Below, one piece after another: positions 10,086 to 21,338 of a DNA stretch of 64,000 nt. The translations under genes were made by a program, and so were the position numbers. The stretch comes from Prochlorococcus sp. AG-355-P18. GTDB taxonomy: Bacteria > Cyanobacteriota > Cyanobacteriia > PCC-6307 > Cyanobiaceae. The stretch is from NCBI GenBank assembly GCA_003280515.1, contig QCER01000005.1:20530-84529 (forward strand). Direction: 5' to 3'. Every line of letters begins with the position of its first letter. Positions within the stretch are counted from its first letter, which is position 1. The notes under the pieces were generated by a model, which was given only the letters and a program-made list of their open reading frames with translations, had not been told where the DNA came from and did not search any database.

Positions 10086-11210
10086 ATGGCTGATTTTTAC
10101 CAAATACTTGGAGTTTCAAGAGATGCTGATGCCGATACCTTAAAAAAGGCGTATAGAAAATTAGCAAGACAATACCATCCTGATGTAAATAAGGAACCAG
10201 GTGCTGAAGATAAATTTAAAGAAATTGGCAAGGCTTATGAAGCATTAGCTGATCCTGAAACAAGAGCTAGATATGATCAGTTTGGAGAAGCTGGCCTTGG
10301 AGGTGCGGCTGGAATGCCTGATATGGGCGATATGGGTGGCTTTGCAGATTTATTTGAAACTTTTTTTAATGGGTTTGGTGGACAAAATCCCCAGGGAGGA
10401 CGAACTCAAAGAAGAGGCCCTCAACAAGGAGATGATCTAAGGTATGACCTTAATGTTGACTTTAAAGATGCAATTTTTGGCCAACAAAGAGAAATTAAGA
10501 TTCCCCATCTTGAAACATGTGAAGTTTGTAAGGGAACAGGTGCTAAACCAGGAACTGGACCAAAAACTTGTTCAACATGTGGTGGTAGTGGACAAGTTAG
10601 AAGAGCTACGAGAACACCTTTTGGTAATTTCACCCAAGTAGCAGAATGTCCTTCATGTAATGGAGCTGGTCAGATAATTGCAGATCCTTGTTTAAGTTGT
10701 GGCGGGAATGGAGTAAAGCAAGTCAGAAAAAAATTAAGAATTAATATTCCTGCAGGTGTTGATACTGGTACTAAATTAAGAGTTTCCGGAGAGGGAAATG
10801 TTGGTTTGAAGGGAGGCCCACCTGGAGATCTTTATGTTTTTATTAAGGTTAAGAATGATTCAAAACTTAAAAGAGATGGTGTGACTATTTACTCAGAAAT
10901 AGCTGTAAGTTACTTACAGGCTATTTTAGGAGATACTGTTAAAATTACTACAGTTGATGGAAGCGTTAATCTAAAAATTCCAAGTGGTACCCAGCCAAAT
11001 ACAACTCTTTCACTTGAGAATAAAGGGGTTCCTAGACTGGGTAATCCAGTTGCTAGAGGAAATCATGAAGTCCTAGTAAAGGTTAAATTGCCAACTCGCG
11101 TAACTGATGAAGAGAGAAAGCTTTTAGAGAGTTTAGCTACGCAATATACAGATAAAAATATTAATTCTAGTAGTGGACTTTTTAGCAAATTATTTGGGAA
11201 AGAATCTTAA
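10086..11210 (+). CDS. dnaJ: Chaperone DnaJ
   Basis: This is the DnaK co-chaperone. It has a J domain with the HPD tripeptide ([10 protein letters not shown]), a Gly/Phe-rich linker ([16 protein letters not shown]), four CxxCxGxG zinc modules ([32 protein letters not shown]) and a C-terminal substrate domain. It is a type I DnaJ of normal length. It lies 28 bp after grpE and its stop overlaps the following tusA-like start. Confidence 0.97.
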   Translation: MADFYQILGVSRDADADTLKKAYRKLARQYHPDVNKEPGAEDKFKEIGKAYEALADPETRARYDQFGEAGLGGAAGMPDMGDMGGFADLFETFFNGFGGQNPQGGRTQRRGPQQGDDLRYDLNVDFKDAIFGQQREIKIPHLETCEVCKGTGAKPGTGPKTCSTCGGSGQVRRATRTPFGNFTQVAECPSCNGAGQIIADPCLSCGGNGVKQVRKKLRINIPAGVDTGTKLRVSGEGNVGLKGGPPGDLYVFIKVKNDSKLKRDGVTIYSEIAVSYLQAILGDTVKITTVDGSVNLKIPSGTQPNTTLSLENKGVPRLGNPVARGNHEVLVKVKLPTRVTDEERKLLESLATQYTDKNINSSSGLFSKLFGKES

Positions 11211-11440
11211 TGATTGCTTTAAAGCATTTGGATCTTAAATCTGTTCCATGTCCTTTAAATGTCGTTAAAATTAAATTGGCTTTAGAGAAGTTATCTGAAA
11301 ATGAACAACTTATAGTTGAACTAGATAAAGGTGAACCAGAAGCAATGGTATTAAATAACTTAAAAGAGATGGGATTTTTCTTTAAGCAAATTAAAGAAAG
11401 TGAAAAATTTATAAAAATAAAAATATTTAATGAAAATTAA
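11210..11440 (+). CDS. TusA/SirA-family sulfur carrier-like protein
   Basis: A 76-aa protein with the CPxP-like motif of the TusA family in SVPCPLNVVKIKLAL; the single cysteine would be the sulfur-accepting residue. It overlaps the dnaJ stop by one base and the rsgA start by 11 bases, so the three are probably translationally coupled. Family members relay sulfur for tRNA thiolation or cofactor synthesis; the partner here is not evident. Confidence 0.85.
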   Translation: MIALKHLDLKSVPCPLNVVKIKLALEKLSENEQLIVELDKGEPEAMVLNNLKEMGFFFKQIKESEKFIKIKIFNEN

Positions 11441-12347
11441 TAGTAAAAATTTAGGTTTAGTTACGAAAAAATTTAATGAATTTTTTTTAGTTGATTTAAA
11501 AAATAAAGAAAACTTTGAAAATAGCGATAAATTTTTATGTAAGGTGAGGAAGTCTATAAATTTCAAGGATCAATTAATTTATGTTGGTGACGAAGTGATA
11601 ATTGAAAATATTGATTTAAAAAGCAAACGCGCAGTAATAACAAGTCTTAAAAAAAGAAAAAATTTATTAGTTAGACCCTCAGTTGCAAATATTTCTAACA
11701 TATATATCACTTGTTCAGTTAAAGAGCCAGAGTTAAATTTATCTCAAGTTAATAGGTTTTTGATATCAGCAGAATCTATGGGTGTTGAAGTGTCATTAGT
11801 TTTGACAAAATGTGATTTAATTTCAGATACAAAAAGATCTTTATTAATTGATAAATTTGAAAAATGGGGTTATCAAATAATAACTTTAAATTTAGAGAGA
11901 TCTGATTACTTTAATAATTTATTAGCTGAATTAAAGAAAAAAAAATGTTCAATTTTTATGGGCCCATCAGGTGTTGGCAAAACTACTTTGCTTAATATGA
12001 TAATTCCAGGTCTTCATAATAGTACTGCGCCAGTTTCCAATAAAATTAAGAGAGGTAAAAACACTACTCGAAATGTTGAGTTATTTTCAATATCGAATGA
12101 AAGTTACATTGTAGATACTCCTGGTTTTAATATGCAACCTGTAGAGGTTGATATTAAGTTGTTACCAAATCTTTATTCAGAAATATATAAACAGGTAATC
12201 GAAGAAGGAATTAAGTGTAAATATCGTAACTGTTTACACTTAAAAGACGAGGGATGTAATTTAAATAAATCTTTTGAAAGATATTCTTTTTATAAAGAAA
12301 TGATTGAGTCTTCTAAGAGTCACTATTATCAAAACCAGGTAGATTAA
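11430..12347 (+). CDS. rsgA: Ribosome small-subunit GTPase RsgA
   Basis: RsgA is a circularly permuted GTPase that checks late 30S maturation. An N-terminal OB fold (residues 1-75) is followed by the permuted G motifs in order G4 (LTKCDL), G1 ([12 protein letters not shown]) and G3 (DTPGF), and a C-terminal zinc knuckle ([14 protein letters not shown]). The 305-aa length is normal. It overlaps the convergent ebfC gene by 35 bp. Confidence 0.93.
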   Translation: MKINSKNLGLVTKKFNEFFLVDLKNKENFENSDKFLCKVRKSINFKDQLIYVGDEVIIENIDLKSKRAVITSLKKRKNLLVRPSVANISNIYITCSVKEPELNLSQVNRFLISAESMGVEVSLVLTKCDLISDTKRSLLIDKFEKWGYQIITLNLERSDYFNNLLAELKKKKCSIFMGPSGVGKTTLLNMIIPGLHNSTAPVSNKIKRGKNTTRNVELFSISNESYIVDTPGFNMQPVEVDIKLLPNLYSEIYKQVIEEGIKCKYRNCLHLKDEGCNLNKSFERYSFYKEMIESSKSHYYQNQVD

Positions 12348-12663
12348 GATTTAATCCACCAGTCAAATCATTCATCCTTTCTTTCATTGTAGTAGTTGAT
12401 AATTCATGAGCTTTTTTAATAGCCTGTAAAATATTCTGCTCTATTTTTTCTTTATCTGCGTTTAGAAAATTTTCTTGTACTTCTACCTTTAAAGGAAGTT
12501 GATTTCCACTTATCCAGACTTTAATCATTTCATCATCACTTTTTCCTTCAATCTCCATATTTTCAAGTTCATCTTGTAATTTTTGAGCATCTTGTTGAAT
12601 TTGTTTAGCTTTTTTAAAAGCTTCTGTAAGTTGTCCAAAGTTAGGAAGTCCAAAACCCGCCAT
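12313..12663 (-). CDS. YbaB/EbfC nucleoid-associated protein
   Basis: A 116-aa protein with the YbaB/EbfC pattern: an N-terminal helix ([25 protein letters not shown]), a sheet ([16 protein letters not shown]) and a C-terminal helix containing [19 protein letters not shown]. Family members are dimers that bind DNA and coat the nucleoid. It is encoded downstream of murB on the same strand, 17 bp away. Confidence 0.9.
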   Translation of the reverse strand: MAGFGLPNFGQLTEAFKKAKQIQQDAQKLQDELENMEIEGKSDDEMIKVWISGNQLPLKVEVQENFLNADKEKIEQNILQAIKKAHELSTTTMKERMNDLTGGLNLNLPGFDNSDS

Positions 12664-12680
12664 TTTGTAAAAAAGTTTCT

Positions 12681-13574
12681 TTAGTTAGGATAGTCAAAAC
12701 CAATCATTCTTACTTCCGGTTGCAAAAAAATTCCTTTGTTTTGTAGTACTTTTTGTTGAATTACTGTTATTAATTCATAAATATCTTTTGAACTTGCTGA
12801 AGAAGAGTTAATTATAAAATTTGAATGCATTGTAGAAATTTCAGCACCCCCAATTTTAAATCCTTTTAAACCCATTTCATCAATTAATTTTGCAGCATAA
12901 TTATTTTCAGGATTTTTAAAAACACTACCAAAACTTGGTTGATGATATGGTTGTGTTTCTGTTTTTAATTTAAGGTTATTTTTGGTTGTTTGTATTAACT
13001 GTTTTAGATTTCCATTAGGCTCAAAATGTAGCCTTGCACTAATAATTGTTAAATCATTTTTTTGAAACGAGCTAAATCTATACTCAAAGTTGATATCTTT
13101 TTTTTTAATTTCAAGTTTTTCATGAGTTTTATTATCTATAACTTTTACGGAAATAAGATTTTCTGCTAGCGATAAATTACCTGTCCCAGCATTCATATAA
13201 ATTGCTCCTCCTAATGTTCCTGGAATTCCAACAGCCCATTCCCCTCCTTGCAATCTATTTTTAGCAAGAGAATTAGATAATGTTGGGAGCATTACACCTG
13301 CTTCCGCCTCAACAATTCCTGAATATGGGTCTATCTTTAATGATTTCAATTTTTTTGTACAAACAACTAAGCCTTTTATGAAAATATTATTTATTAAAAG
13401 ATTTGAACCTGCGCCAATTATTTGACATCTTTGTTTGTTTAAATTAGCCCATTTTATTAGATATGAAAATTCTTCAATACTTCTTGGTTCAGCAAAATAT
13501 TCAGCTACTCCTCCTACTTTTATAGTTGTATAACTACTTAAATTGCAGTTTTTAGAAAAATTTTTTTTATTCAT
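12681..13574 (-). CDS. murB: UDP-N-acetylenolpyruvoylglucosamine reductase MurB
   Basis: MurB makes UDP-N-acetylmuramic acid for peptidoglycan. FAD-binding motifs are present ([41 protein letters not shown]) together with [11 protein letters not shown] and the catalytic end [10 protein letters not shown]. It is 297 aa, and sits 11 bp after murC, its pathway neighbour. Confidence 0.96.
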   Translation of the reverse strand: MNKKNFSKNCNLSSYTTIKVGGVAEYFAEPRSIEEFSYLIKWANLNKQRCQIIGAGSNLLINNIFIKGLVVCTKKLKSLKIDPYSGIVEAEAGVMLPTLSNSLAKNRLQGGEWAVGIPGTLGGAIYMNAGTGNLSLAENLISVKVIDNKTHEKLEIKKKDINFEYRFSSFQKNDLTIISARLHFEPNGNLKQLIQTTKNNLKLKTETQPYHQPSFGSVFKNPENNYAAKLIDEMGLKGFKIGGAEISTMHSNFIINSSSASSKDIYELITVIQQKVLQNKGIFLQPEVRMIGFDYPN

Positions 13575-13585
13575 AAATTTGTTAT

Positions 13586-14998
13586 CTATTTAAATGTTTT
13601 TTCATTTAAAATTGTCCAGAAATTATGACAATTACCAGCTCCCATATTCAAAATTAAATCCCCTTTTTGAGTTAATTCGTAAAAATTCTTTGCTACTTCA
13701 TAATAATTATTTATGTAACTAACATTTTTATTTTTTTTATAAATCAGATCAGTGATAATTTTCGAAGTAATTTTATCTTCGTTTCTTTCTCCTGCTCCAT
13801 AAATACTGGTTACATAAATAACATCTGCTTTTGATAATTCTTCAGCGAATTCGTCTTTAAATTGCTTGACTCGAGAGTATCTATGAGGTTGAAAAATAGC
13901 TATTAATCTACTTTTTTGACATTCATTTTCATCTTTTTGCTGAATCAATAATCTTCCTAATTTAATCGTCTCTTTTATTTCGTTTGGGTGATGTGCATAA
14001 TCATCATATAAACTTCTTTCATCTACTTCGCCTCTGAATTCAAATCTTTTTTTGGGCAGCTTTAGATATTTTATATTTTTCTTAATTTCTATAAAATCTA
14101 CTCCTATCATCCTTGAAGCTGCTATTGCTGCTGTGATATTAGATAGATTGTGTAATCCTGGAATTGGAATATTTAAACTACTAATAAAATTTCCATTTTC
14201 ATAATACTTTCCAATTGTATACTTTGAATTAATTTCGGTAGGAATTATCGCATAAGCTACGTTTTTTGCCGTACTGTTTGACCATTTCCAATTAGAATAA
14301 AAATTATTTCTTGAGGTTTCACAATCAAAATTAAATAGTAATTTTTTAGAATTTTTAGCGAAACTTTTAAAAGAAGATATGACTTCAGTTAAATTTGAAA
14401 AGTGATCGCAATGATCAAAATCAATGTTATTGATTATTCCGATATAAGACTTATATTTGTTAATTGTCCCATCAGATTCATCAACTTCAGCTACTAAGTA
14501 TTTTGTATTTTCTAAATGACAATTAGAGTTGTAAATAGGAACTATTCCTCCAGTTATTGAAGAAGAATTACTTGTACATAACTCAAGTATTGTAGAAAGA
14601 AATGCACTGGTTGATGTTTTTCCGTGACTGCCGGCTACCGCCAATGCACTATAAGTGCTCATAAGCATTGCAAGTATCTCTGAACGGTGTTTTATTGATA
14701 AATTTTTTTCTCTGCAGTACGAAAATTCTTCATTTTCTGGCTTGATCGCAGAGCTTACAACAAAATTAATCAATCTGTTGGTAAATTTTGAAATAACAAA
14801 TTCAATATTTTGTTGAATTTGAGAAGAAAAGATTACTGCACCTAATTCCTCCAATTTTTTAGTTTCATCGTTTTTAACTAAATCAGATCCTGAAACTGAA
14901 CAACCTTTTTTAAGTAAACCTATTGCTAATGCTGACATCCCAATACCTCCAATCCCAATAAAATGAAAATGACTTTTCAACAGTAATTTTTTATCCAA
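13586..14998 (-). CDS. murC: UDP-N-acetylmuramate--L-alanine ligase MurC
   Basis: MurC adds L-alanine to UDP-MurNAc in peptidoglycan synthesis. The Mur-ligase layout is clear: N-terminal HFIGIGGIGMSALA, central ATP loop AVAGSHGKTSTSAFL, EVDESDG, and C-terminal DDYAHHPNE and FQPHRYSR. It is 470 aa, full length. The 192-bp gap upstream to gap2 is AT-rich and serves divergent promoters. Confidence 0.97.
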   Translation of the reverse strand: MDKKLLLKSHFHFIGIGGIGMSALAIGLLKKGCSVSGSDLVKNDETKKLEELGAVIFSSQIQQNIEFVISKFTNRLINFVVSSAIKPENEEFSYCREKNLSIKHRSEILAMLMSTYSALAVAGSHGKTSTSAFLSTILELCTSNSSSITGGIVPIYNSNCHLENTKYLVAEVDESDGTINKYKSYIGIINNIDFDHCDHFSNLTEVISSFKSFAKNSKKLLFNFDCETSRNNFYSNWKWSNSTAKNVAYAIIPTEINSKYTIGKYYENGNFISSLNIPIPGLHNLSNITAAIAASRMIGVDFIEIKKNIKYLKLPKKRFEFRGEVDERSLYDDYAHHPNEIKETIKLGRLLIQQKDENECQKSRLIAIFQPHRYSRVKQFKDEFAEELSKADVIYVTSIYGAGERNEDKITSKIITDLIYKKNKNVSYINNYYEVAKNFYELTQKGDLILNMGAGNCHNFWTILNEKTFK

Positions 14999-15190
14999 TG
15001 TTTATCTTTTACTTAAATCAAAATAACTTCTAGGTAAAATTTTGCTATTTTTCTTAAAAAAAAATGTGTTTTTTTTTTGAATTAATACAAAACTAGACTT
15101 ATTTGCTTAATAAATCAAAAAAACCTTACGTTATTGCACAAAATTCAGTATGATCAGCAACTTAGGTTAATCATTTAGAAATTATTAGTT

Positions 15191-16213
15191 ATGACTTTGC
15201 GTGTTGCAATTAACGGCTTTGGCAGAATTGGTCGAAACTTTATGCGTTGTTGGCTTAGTAGAGGGGCTTACACCAATATTGAAGTAGTTGGAATTAATGT
15301 TACCTCAGATCCTAAGACTAATGCTCATCTATTAAAGTATGACTCAGTCCTTGGTCAACTTGATGGTGTTGATATTCAATATACTGACGATACTTTTGTA
15401 ATTAATAACAAGACAATTAAGTGTTTCTCTGATAGAAACCCAATGAATCTCCCTTGGAAAGACTGGGGTGTCGATTTGGTTATTGAATCTACTGGAGTAT
15501 TCAATACAGATGTAGGTGCAAGTAAGCACCTAGAGGTAGGAGCAAAAAAAGTCATCTTAACTGCTCCTGGTAAAGGCGATGGCGTTGGTACTTATGTAGT
15601 AGGAGTCAATGCTGATACATATAAACATAAAGATTATGATATTTTGAGTAATGCTAGTTGTACAACGAACTGTTTAGCTCCAGTAGTTAAAGTTTTAGAT
15701 CAAACTTTTGGGATTAACAAAGGTTTGATGACTACAATTCATAGTTATACAGGGGATCAAAGAATTTTAGATAATAGTCATAGAGATCTAAGAAGAGCTA
15801 GAGCCGCTGCCACAAATATCGTTCCTACTTCTACAGGAGCTGCAAAAGCAGTAGCTCTTGTATACCCAGAAATGAAAGGCAAATTAACAGGAATTGCAAT
15901 GAGAGTTCCAACTCCTAACGTGTCAGCAGTAGATTTTGTTTTTGAATCTTCTAAATCTGTTACAGCTGAAGAAGTCAATAATGCTCTCAAAGAAGCATCT
16001 CTAAGCTCAATGAAAGGCATTATTAAGTATGGAGATGAACCATTAGTGTCAAGTGATTATGCAGGTACAAATGAATCATCAATCGTAGATAGTGACCTTA
16101 CTATGTGTATCGGAGATAACCTTGTAAAAGTGCTTGCATGGTATGACAATGAGTGGGGTTATAGTCAGAGAGTTGTAGATTTAGCAGAGATTGTTGCTAA
16201 AAATTGGGAGTAA
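15191..16213 (+). CDS. gap2: Glyceraldehyde-3-phosphate dehydrogenase (Calvin-cycle type)
   Basis: This GAPDH reduces 1,3-bisphosphoglycerate in the Calvin cycle. Motifs include the NAD(P) fold [15 protein letters not shown], the catalytic [13 protein letters not shown], and the sugar-phosphate loop [27 protein letters not shown], which matches the photosynthetic GapA/Gap2 class. The 340-aa length is normal. It abuts thiL tail to tail with no spacer. Codon use is more biased toward C/G-ending codons than its neighbours, as expected for a highly expressed gene. Confidence 0.95.
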   Translation: MTLRVAINGFGRIGRNFMRCWLSRGAYTNIEVVGINVTSDPKTNAHLLKYDSVLGQLDGVDIQYTDDTFVINNKTIKCFSDRNPMNLPWKDWGVDLVIESTGVFNTDVGASKHLEVGAKKVILTAPGKGDGVGTYVVGVNADTYKHKDYDILSNASCTTNCLAPVVKVLDQTFGINKGLMTTIHSYTGDQRILDNSHRDLRRARAAATNIVPTSTGAAKAVALVYPEMKGKLTGIAMRVPTPNVSAVDFVFESSKSVTAEEVNNALKEASLSSMKGIIKYGDEPLVSSDYAGTNESSIVDSDLTMCIGDNLVKVLAWYDNEWGYSQRVVDLAEIVAKNWE

Positions 16214-17200
16214 TTAAAAGTGTTTGTAAGGTGTGTTAATCAATAATTTGTTTTTTTTAGTATCTTTAAACTCTATTGATGGATTACCATCAGCAAAAAA
16301 CCCAATTTCGTTAATATCTTTATCAAGTTTAGATAAATTCTTTGCCCATTTTTTTGGCAATGAAAAAACTAATTCATAATCTTCCCCTCCAAAAAAATAA
16401 TATTCATCCCACTTGTCTCCTTCAGGCCAATCCTTGTCTTTAGGTATTTTTTTATAATTTATGATCGCTTTGCAGTTGCTAGCTATTGCTAAATCTTGTA
16501 GAGCTTGAAATAGACCATCACTGCTATCAGTGCATCCTATTCTCTTTATATTTTTATTGGGCCGAGTTTTGAGGAGATTATTTAGAAAATTTGGGTAAAC
16601 TCTAGGGCGACAAAAATGTTCAATGGACTTAATGATTAATCTTTCATTAAGGAAAAATTCAGTATCGAAATTAATTTTATTTTGTATCAAAAATCCCAGT
16701 CTGCTAAGACCATGAATTCCTGTAGTTAATATTATGTCTCCTGGTTTACAAGCGTTTCTTCGTAATTCAAGTTCCCCTTGAACACCAAAGGCCGTAATTG
16801 AAATGATTTTTTCATTTCCCTTTGAGCAATCTCCCCCTAGGATGATTCCGCCATATTCTTTTAATGCTTTATTTATTCCTTTGTATAATTCTTCAACCCA
16901 AATCCACTCAGTTTTAGCAGGCAGAACTAGGCTTATTGTAATCCCTATAGTTTTCTTGCTCCCACTAGATAATAAGTCAGAGATGTTGCTAACAACTGCT
17001 TTCCATCCAAGGTCCCTAGGACAAATAGTAATGTCATTGAAATGAACATTTTCCACCAAACAATCAGTATTAACAAGTAAATTTTCTTTTTTAGTTTTGA
17101 TTATTGCGCAATCATCTGAAATTTGGTTTTTAGGCATAAATTTTCCTAGCCTATCTATTAATTCTTTTTCTCCTATATCTTCTAATATTTCTTTATGCAT
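16214..17200 (-). CDS. thiL: Thiamine-monophosphate kinase
   Basis: ThiL phosphorylates thiamine monophosphate to the active cofactor. It shows the PurM-like fold motifs DDCAIIK, NTDCLVENVHF, DLGWKAVVSNISDL, ILGGDCS and TDSSDGL, plus FFGGEDYELVFSLP. It is 328 aa. Its start overlaps the 3' end of the upstream cyclophilin gene by 8 bp, implying co-translation. thiO, another thiamine gene, lies at 46977. Confidence 0.94.
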   Translation of the reverse strand: MHKEILEDIGEKELIDRLGKFMPKNQISDDCAIIKTKKENLLVNTDCLVENVHFNDITICPRDLGWKAVVSNISDLLSSGSKKTIGITISLVLPAKTEWIWVEELYKGINKALKEYGGIILGGDCSKGNEKIISITAFGVQGELELRRNACKPGDIILTTGIHGLSRLGFLIQNKINFDTEFFLNERLIIKSIEHFCRPRVYPNFLNNLLKTRPNKNIKRIGCTDSSDGLFQALQDLAIASNCKAIINYKKIPKDKDWPEGDKWDEYYFFGGEDYELVFSLPKKWAKNLSKLDKDINEIGFFADGNPSIEFKDTKKNKLLINTPYKHF

Positions 17201-18284
17201 TTAATTTGAGGTTTTCAATCCCTTCTAAAACATCAATTGAAATTATTGTGTCATCTTTAGTAAGCTCTTCTAATACATCAAATCCATCTACAACGTAACC
17301 AAAGGCAGCATTCCTCCCGTCAATTAAATTGCGACCTGCTGGATTTAATTCTGCTTCATATAAAAAGAAGAAAAATTGCGATGAGCCATCATCAACTGCG
17401 GTATTTGAATGGGACCATCCTAATGTTCCAAGTGTTGCAAAAGGTAATGTTGGCGTTTCTGTGTAAAGACCTAAATCTTCAAAAGTTTGATTATAAAAAG
17501 TATCTTTTTCATCAGGAATTCTAATTTCTAAGGGAACGTGACGTTCTTCGTTTGTTTCAGGATCTACGTAACCAATATCTTCACCAATTGGATCACCTGT
17601 TTGCAGTACAAAAAATTCTTCTGCTCTGTTGATAGGTAAATCTTTGTAGAAGTTTTTTGAAGATAAATCTATAAATGCCCCTGCTGTAAGTGGTGCGTTA
17701 AATCCATCCACAATAGCTTGCATATCTCCTTTGGAGGTTTTTATATTGACCTTTGCTCTGCCCAGCAATCTTGGTAAATTATCAAATTCCTGGGGAATGG
17801 AGTATGGAAATTCGTTTGGTAGAAAATATTCTTCTAATCCACCTATTTTATCTAAAGCATCTCTTCGGGTAGTTATAAAGGAGTATTTATCCTTTGATTT
17901 AGAGTAATCTTGAAGATTATCAAGATTTTCTTTGAGTTTTAAAAATGTTTTTTCAGCAATTTTCTTTTTATCGTTTGGTAATTCTTGAATAATTTTACTC
18001 TGGTATTTTTTTAGTAAAGATTGACATTTTGTAACAGTTTTCGTAAGAGCGGGCCATCTTCCTCCCCTTACAAGGTCACTAGTTTCTTCCAATTTGTGTT
18101 GAAGTTCTTGTAACTCAACTTGCTTGATAGGGAGAGCGTTTCTGAGGATTGCATTAGGGTCTTTTACTGCATTTCCAGTAGGTAAATCAGCTAGTACTTG
18201 AATCGGTTTTAAGAGAAAAACCTGTAAAATTACAATCGAAAGAATTAAGAAAAGTTTGTTCTGATTTGATAAGAATTTTTGCAT
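17193..18284 (-). CDS. Cyclophilin-type peptidyl-prolyl isomerase, lumen-type (TLP40-like)
   Basis: A 363-aa protein with an N-terminal signal segment ([22 protein letters not shown]), a helical domain (residues 50-150) and a C-terminal cyclophilin domain ([58 protein letters not shown]). That arrangement matches the thylakoid-lumen TLP40-like family of cyanobacteria and chloroplasts. It is divergent from efp with a 43-bp spacer. Confidence 0.88.
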   Translation of the reverse strand: MQKFLSNQNKLFLILSIVILQVFLLKPIQVLADLPTGNAVKDPNAILRNALPIKQVELQELQHKLEETSDLVRGGRWPALTKTVTKCQSLLKKYQSKIIQELPNDKKKIAEKTFLKLKENLDNLQDYSKSKDKYSFITTRRDALDKIGGLEEYFLPNEFPYSIPQEFDNLPRLLGRAKVNIKTSKGDMQAIVDGFNAPLTAGAFIDLSSKNFYKDLPINRAEEFFVLQTGDPIGEDIGYVDPETNEERHVPLEIRIPDEKDTFYNQTFEDLGLYTETPTLPFATLGTLGWSHSNTAVDDGSSQFFFFLYEAELNPAGRNLIDGRNAAFGYVVDGFDVLEELTKDDTIISIDVLEGIENLKLNA

Positions 18285-18327
18285 AGCACTCTTGCAGGTT
18301 TATGATCCTTGGGGATGTAATACAGGA

Positions 18328-18888
18328 ATGATTTCCAGTAACGATTTTCGCACAGGTACTACCATCGAATTGGATGGACAAGTTTGGCGTGTTGTAGAAT
18401 TTCTACATGTCAAGCCTGGCAAGGGTTCTGCTTTTGTGCGAACAAAATTAAAATCAGTTCAAAGCGGCAACGTGGTTGAAAAAACTTTTCGAGCCGGAGA
18501 ATCAGTACAGCAGGCTATCCTTGAGAAGTCTAACCTGCAACACACTTATGTGGAGTCTGGTGATTATGTTTTTATGGATATGACAAGTTTTGAGGAAACA
18601 AGACTTTCCTCAGAACAAATCGGTAAGGGTGCTAAGTATTTGAAAGAGGGTATGGAGGTTAATGTAATTTTCCATAATGGTAAAGTTTTAGAAGTAGAAC
18701 TTCCAATATCTATTACTTTGAAAGTTACAGAGACTGATCCTGGAGTTAAAGGTGATACTGCTAGTGGGGGCACGAAACCAGCTATTCTAGAAACAGGTGC
18801 TCAAGTTATGGTTCCTTTATTTATTTCTGTTGGAGAAATGATTAAAGTTGATACTCGTAATGATAGTTATCTTGGACGTGAAAATTAA
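18328..18888 (+). CDS. efp: Translation elongation factor P
   Basis: EF-P relieves ribosome stalling at polyproline. I chose ATG 18328 ([17 protein letters not shown]), which gives the standard 186-aa EF-P; the track start at 18292 adds 12 residues that do not match the family. The KOW-like N-terminus contains [14 protein letters not shown], with the lysine that is modified in other bacteria, and the C-terminus has the OB folds. The stop overlaps the accB start as TAATG. Confidence 0.96.
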   Translation: MISSNDFRTGTTIELDGQVWRVVEFLHVKPGKGSAFVRTKLKSVQSGNVVEKTFRAGESVQQAILEKSNLQHTYVESGDYVFMDMTSFEETRLSSEQIGKGAKYLKEGMEVNVIFHNGKVLEVELPISITLKVTETDPGVKGDTASGGTKPAILETGAQVMVPLFISVGEMIKVDTRNDSYLGREN

Positions 18889-19394
18889 TGGCTATGAAAT
18901 TAGATCATGATGACTTAAATCGCTTAATAGAGAAAATCTCCTCAAGCGATATTCAAGAATTCTCACTAGAGGGAGAAGATTTTAAACTTGAAATAAAAAG
19001 GAACTTATTTGATCAAAATCAAGTTGTCAATAATTTAGTATCTAATACTTCATTGGATATGCAAACAGTTGCTAATGAAAAAACTTTCAATAATAACCCC
19101 CCAGTTGTTAATGAGCCTGAAGCGCCTCAGGTAGCCCCTCCTGGGCGCTCTGACCTTACCGAAATAACATCTCCCATGGTAGGAACCTTTTATAGAGCTG
19201 CAGCTCCCGGTGAGGAGCCATTCGTAGAAGTAGGAAACAATGTTAAGGTCGGCCAAACTATTTGTATTTTGGAAGCTATGAAGTTAATGAATGAAATTGA
19301 ATCTGAATTTAACGCTGAAATTGTAGAGATTCTCGTTGAAAATGGAACTCCAGTTGAATTTGGTCAAGTTTTAATGCGCGTTAAGCAGTCTTGA
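18888..19394 (+). CDS. accB: Biotin carboxyl carrier protein of acetyl-CoA carboxylase
   Basis: BCCP carries carboxybiotin for malonyl-CoA formation, the first step of fatty acid synthesis. The C-terminal biotinyl domain includes the thumb (TSPMVGTFYRAAAPGEEPF) and the biotinylated lysine in EAMKLMNEIE. A Pro-rich flexible linker precedes it. Its end overlaps the convergent pdxA by 24 bp. The efp-accB pairing is widespread in cyanobacteria. Confidence 0.96.
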   Translation: MAMKLDHDDLNRLIEKISSSDIQEFSLEGEDFKLEIKRNLFDQNQVVNNLVSNTSLDMQTVANEKTFNNNPPVVNEPEAPQVAPPGRSDLTEITSPMVGTFYRAAAPGEEPFVEVGNNVKVGQTICILEAMKLMNEIESEFNAEIVEILVENGTPVEFGQVLMRVKQS

Positions 19395-20405
19395 ATTGGT
19401 ATTCATTTCTACGGCAGCTTTAATAGCCTCTACCATGCTCTGAGATTGAGCAATTCCTTTGCCTGCAATATCAAATCCCGTTCCATGATCAGGAGATGTT
19501 CTTACAAAAGGTAAACCGATTGTGGTATTGACTGAGTAATTAAGAGCTATTACTTTCATTGGTATTAAACCTTGATCATGATACATAGCAAGAATGCCAT
19601 CATGCTTTTCAGCATTTTTGTCATTCCAAGCTTTCATAGAAGAATTCCAGCAACTATCTGGTGATAAAGGTCCTGATAATTTAATATCTCTATTTTTTGC
19701 ATTCCAAGTAATTAATGCATCATTGAGCCAATCTTTCTCTTCATGACCTAGAACCCCTTCTTCTCCGGCATGAGGGTTTATTCCTGCTACTTTTAAACAA
19801 GGTTTATTAGTATAGGTATTACAAAAATCTTTAAAAAGATCCAATTTAGAGTGGATTAATTCCGTAGTTAATTTCTTGGGAACTTCACAAAGGGCTATGT
19901 GGGTTGTAGCTAATAAAGTATTAAATCTCCAACCTGTAATTGGTGATTTAGCTGTGAATAACATGCCAACGTTTTTTACTCCACACGATTTTGCCAGTAC
20001 TTCAGTTTGACCAGAGAAGTAATGGCCTGATAGGTACCATGATTTCTTGCAGATTGGTCCAGTTACAAGTGCTGAATTAGGATGTTGTTTTACAAGTTCA
20101 ATTGCCTTTGTTAAGTAATAGAAACTAGAATTACCATAACTTGATTTAGAATCATTATCTGCTGAGGAAATTTCGAGATCATGTATCTTTAAATCTTTTG
20201 GATTTGCAAGGTTTTCTAATCCTAGGGATCTAAGATTATTGTATGTGTTTTGTAAATGACTTTTTGATCCAACCAGTATAAAGTCAATTTTGTTTGATAT
20301 CTCATTAGAACAAAGTGCTTTTAAAATTATTTCGGGTCCAATACCAGACTCATCTCCCACGCTTATTACTACCTTCAAATCCTTTTTTGTATTCTGAAAA
20401 TTCAT
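19371..20405 (-). CDS. pdxA: 4-hydroxythreonine-4-phosphate dehydrogenase
   Basis: PdxA acts in pyridoxal phosphate synthesis. The product contains SVGDESGIGPEIILKAL, the metal-binding histidines in GHYFSGQTEVLA and AMYHDQGLIPMKV, NPHAGEEGVLGHEE, and RTSPDHGTGFDIAGKG. It is 344 aa and full length. It lies 23 bp downstream of the SDR gene on the same strand. Confidence 0.95.
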   Translation of the reverse strand: MNFQNTKKDLKVVISVGDESGIGPEIILKALCSNEISNKIDFILVGSKSHLQNTYNNLRSLGLENLANPKDLKIHDLEISSADNDSKSSYGNSSFYYLTKAIELVKQHPNSALVTGPICKKSWYLSGHYFSGQTEVLAKSCGVKNVGMLFTAKSPITGWRFNTLLATTHIALCEVPKKLTTELIHSKLDLFKDFCNTYTNKPCLKVAGINPHAGEEGVLGHEEKDWLNDALITWNAKNRDIKLSGPLSPDSCWNSSMKAWNDKNAEKHDGILAMYHDQGLIPMKVIALNYSVNTTIGLPFVRTSPDHGTGFDIAGKGIAQSQSMVEAIKAAVEMNTNSRLLNAH

Positions 20406-20428
20406 AAAGAGTTTTTTAAATTTATTTT

Positions 20429-21307
20429 TTAACTATTTAAATAGCAATTTTTTAGACCTACCTTATAGTTTTTATAAATTAGTTTATATCCTAGTGTTTC
20501 GCATAGTAGTTTATTAGAAACTCTTCTATTTTCCATCCAAAAAGATTGAGCAATAGGTGATAATTCTTTTTTTGCATCTTCAAATAACACTGGCCTTGGC
20601 ATTGTTAAGCCAAGTAAATCGTAGCAATATTGAATAACTTCTATCTGAGAACAGGGTTGATCATCTGCAATATTAATAATCTGATAAAACTTTAAAGAAT
20701 TTTTATTTCGTAATAGATAGATAATTGCATTAGTAATATCAGCAACATGAATTCTTGAAAATACCTGATTTTTTTTAGAAATAACACGAACTTTTTTATT
20801 TTTTATTGCTTCAAAAGTGGATCTTCCGGGTCCATAAATACCAGGTAACCTAAAAATTTGTACAGGTAAACCGGATTCAAGCCATTCTTTTTCACAATTT
20901 AATCTCTTAAGACTTCTTTCCTGAAAAGGGTTTGGATTGTCAATTTCAGAAACCCAATCACCCTTGGTGTTTCCGTAAACTCCTGTTGTAGATAAATAGC
21001 CAACCCATTCAAGGGATAAACTTTTTAGCTGATCTTTAAGACTGCTTAATACTGGATCTTTTCCATTCTTGTCGGGAGGTATGCAACTAAGAATATGTGT
21101 GACTCCATCAAAAGTTTTTTTAGTAGGAATAATACCGATTTCGCTGTTGAATAGGAAACTATCTGGATCTTTTTTTTCAGATCTCGAACTTGTTAAAGCG
21201 GTATAACCTAATTGCCTAATTTTTTTTGCAAAGAAACTACCGCTGAAACCACATCCGAAGATTAAAAATTTATTTTTACTATTTAGTGAACTTGCGGGAT
21301 ACTTCAT
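20429..21307 (-). CDS. NAD-dependent epimerase/dehydratase-like (extended SDR) protein
   Basis: A 292-aa protein with a Rossmann start (FLIFGCGFSGSFFAKKIRQLGYTALTSSR), a YLSTTGVYGNTKGDW segment in place of the usual YxxxK site, and RLPGIYGPGRS. It fits the atypical SDR family related to YeeZ, whose substrate is unknown. The classic lysine of the YxxxK motif is not where it should be, so catalysis is uncertain. Confidence 0.8.
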   Translation of the reverse strand: MKYPASSLNSKNKFLIFGCGFSGSFFAKKIRQLGYTALTSSRSEKKDPDSFLFNSEIGIIPTKKTFDGVTHILSCIPPDKNGKDPVLSSLKDQLKSLSLEWVGYLSTTGVYGNTKGDWVSEIDNPNPFQERSLKRLNCEKEWLESGLPVQIFRLPGIYGPGRSTFEAIKNKKVRVISKKNQVFSRIHVADITNAIIYLLRNKNSLKFYQIINIADDQPCSQIEVIQYCYDLLGLTMPRPVLFEDAKKELSPIAQSFWMENRRVSNKLLCETLGYKLIYKNYKVGLKNCYLNS

Positions 21308-21338
21308 GTGACGCTAAAGTAGTACATATGTATTATCA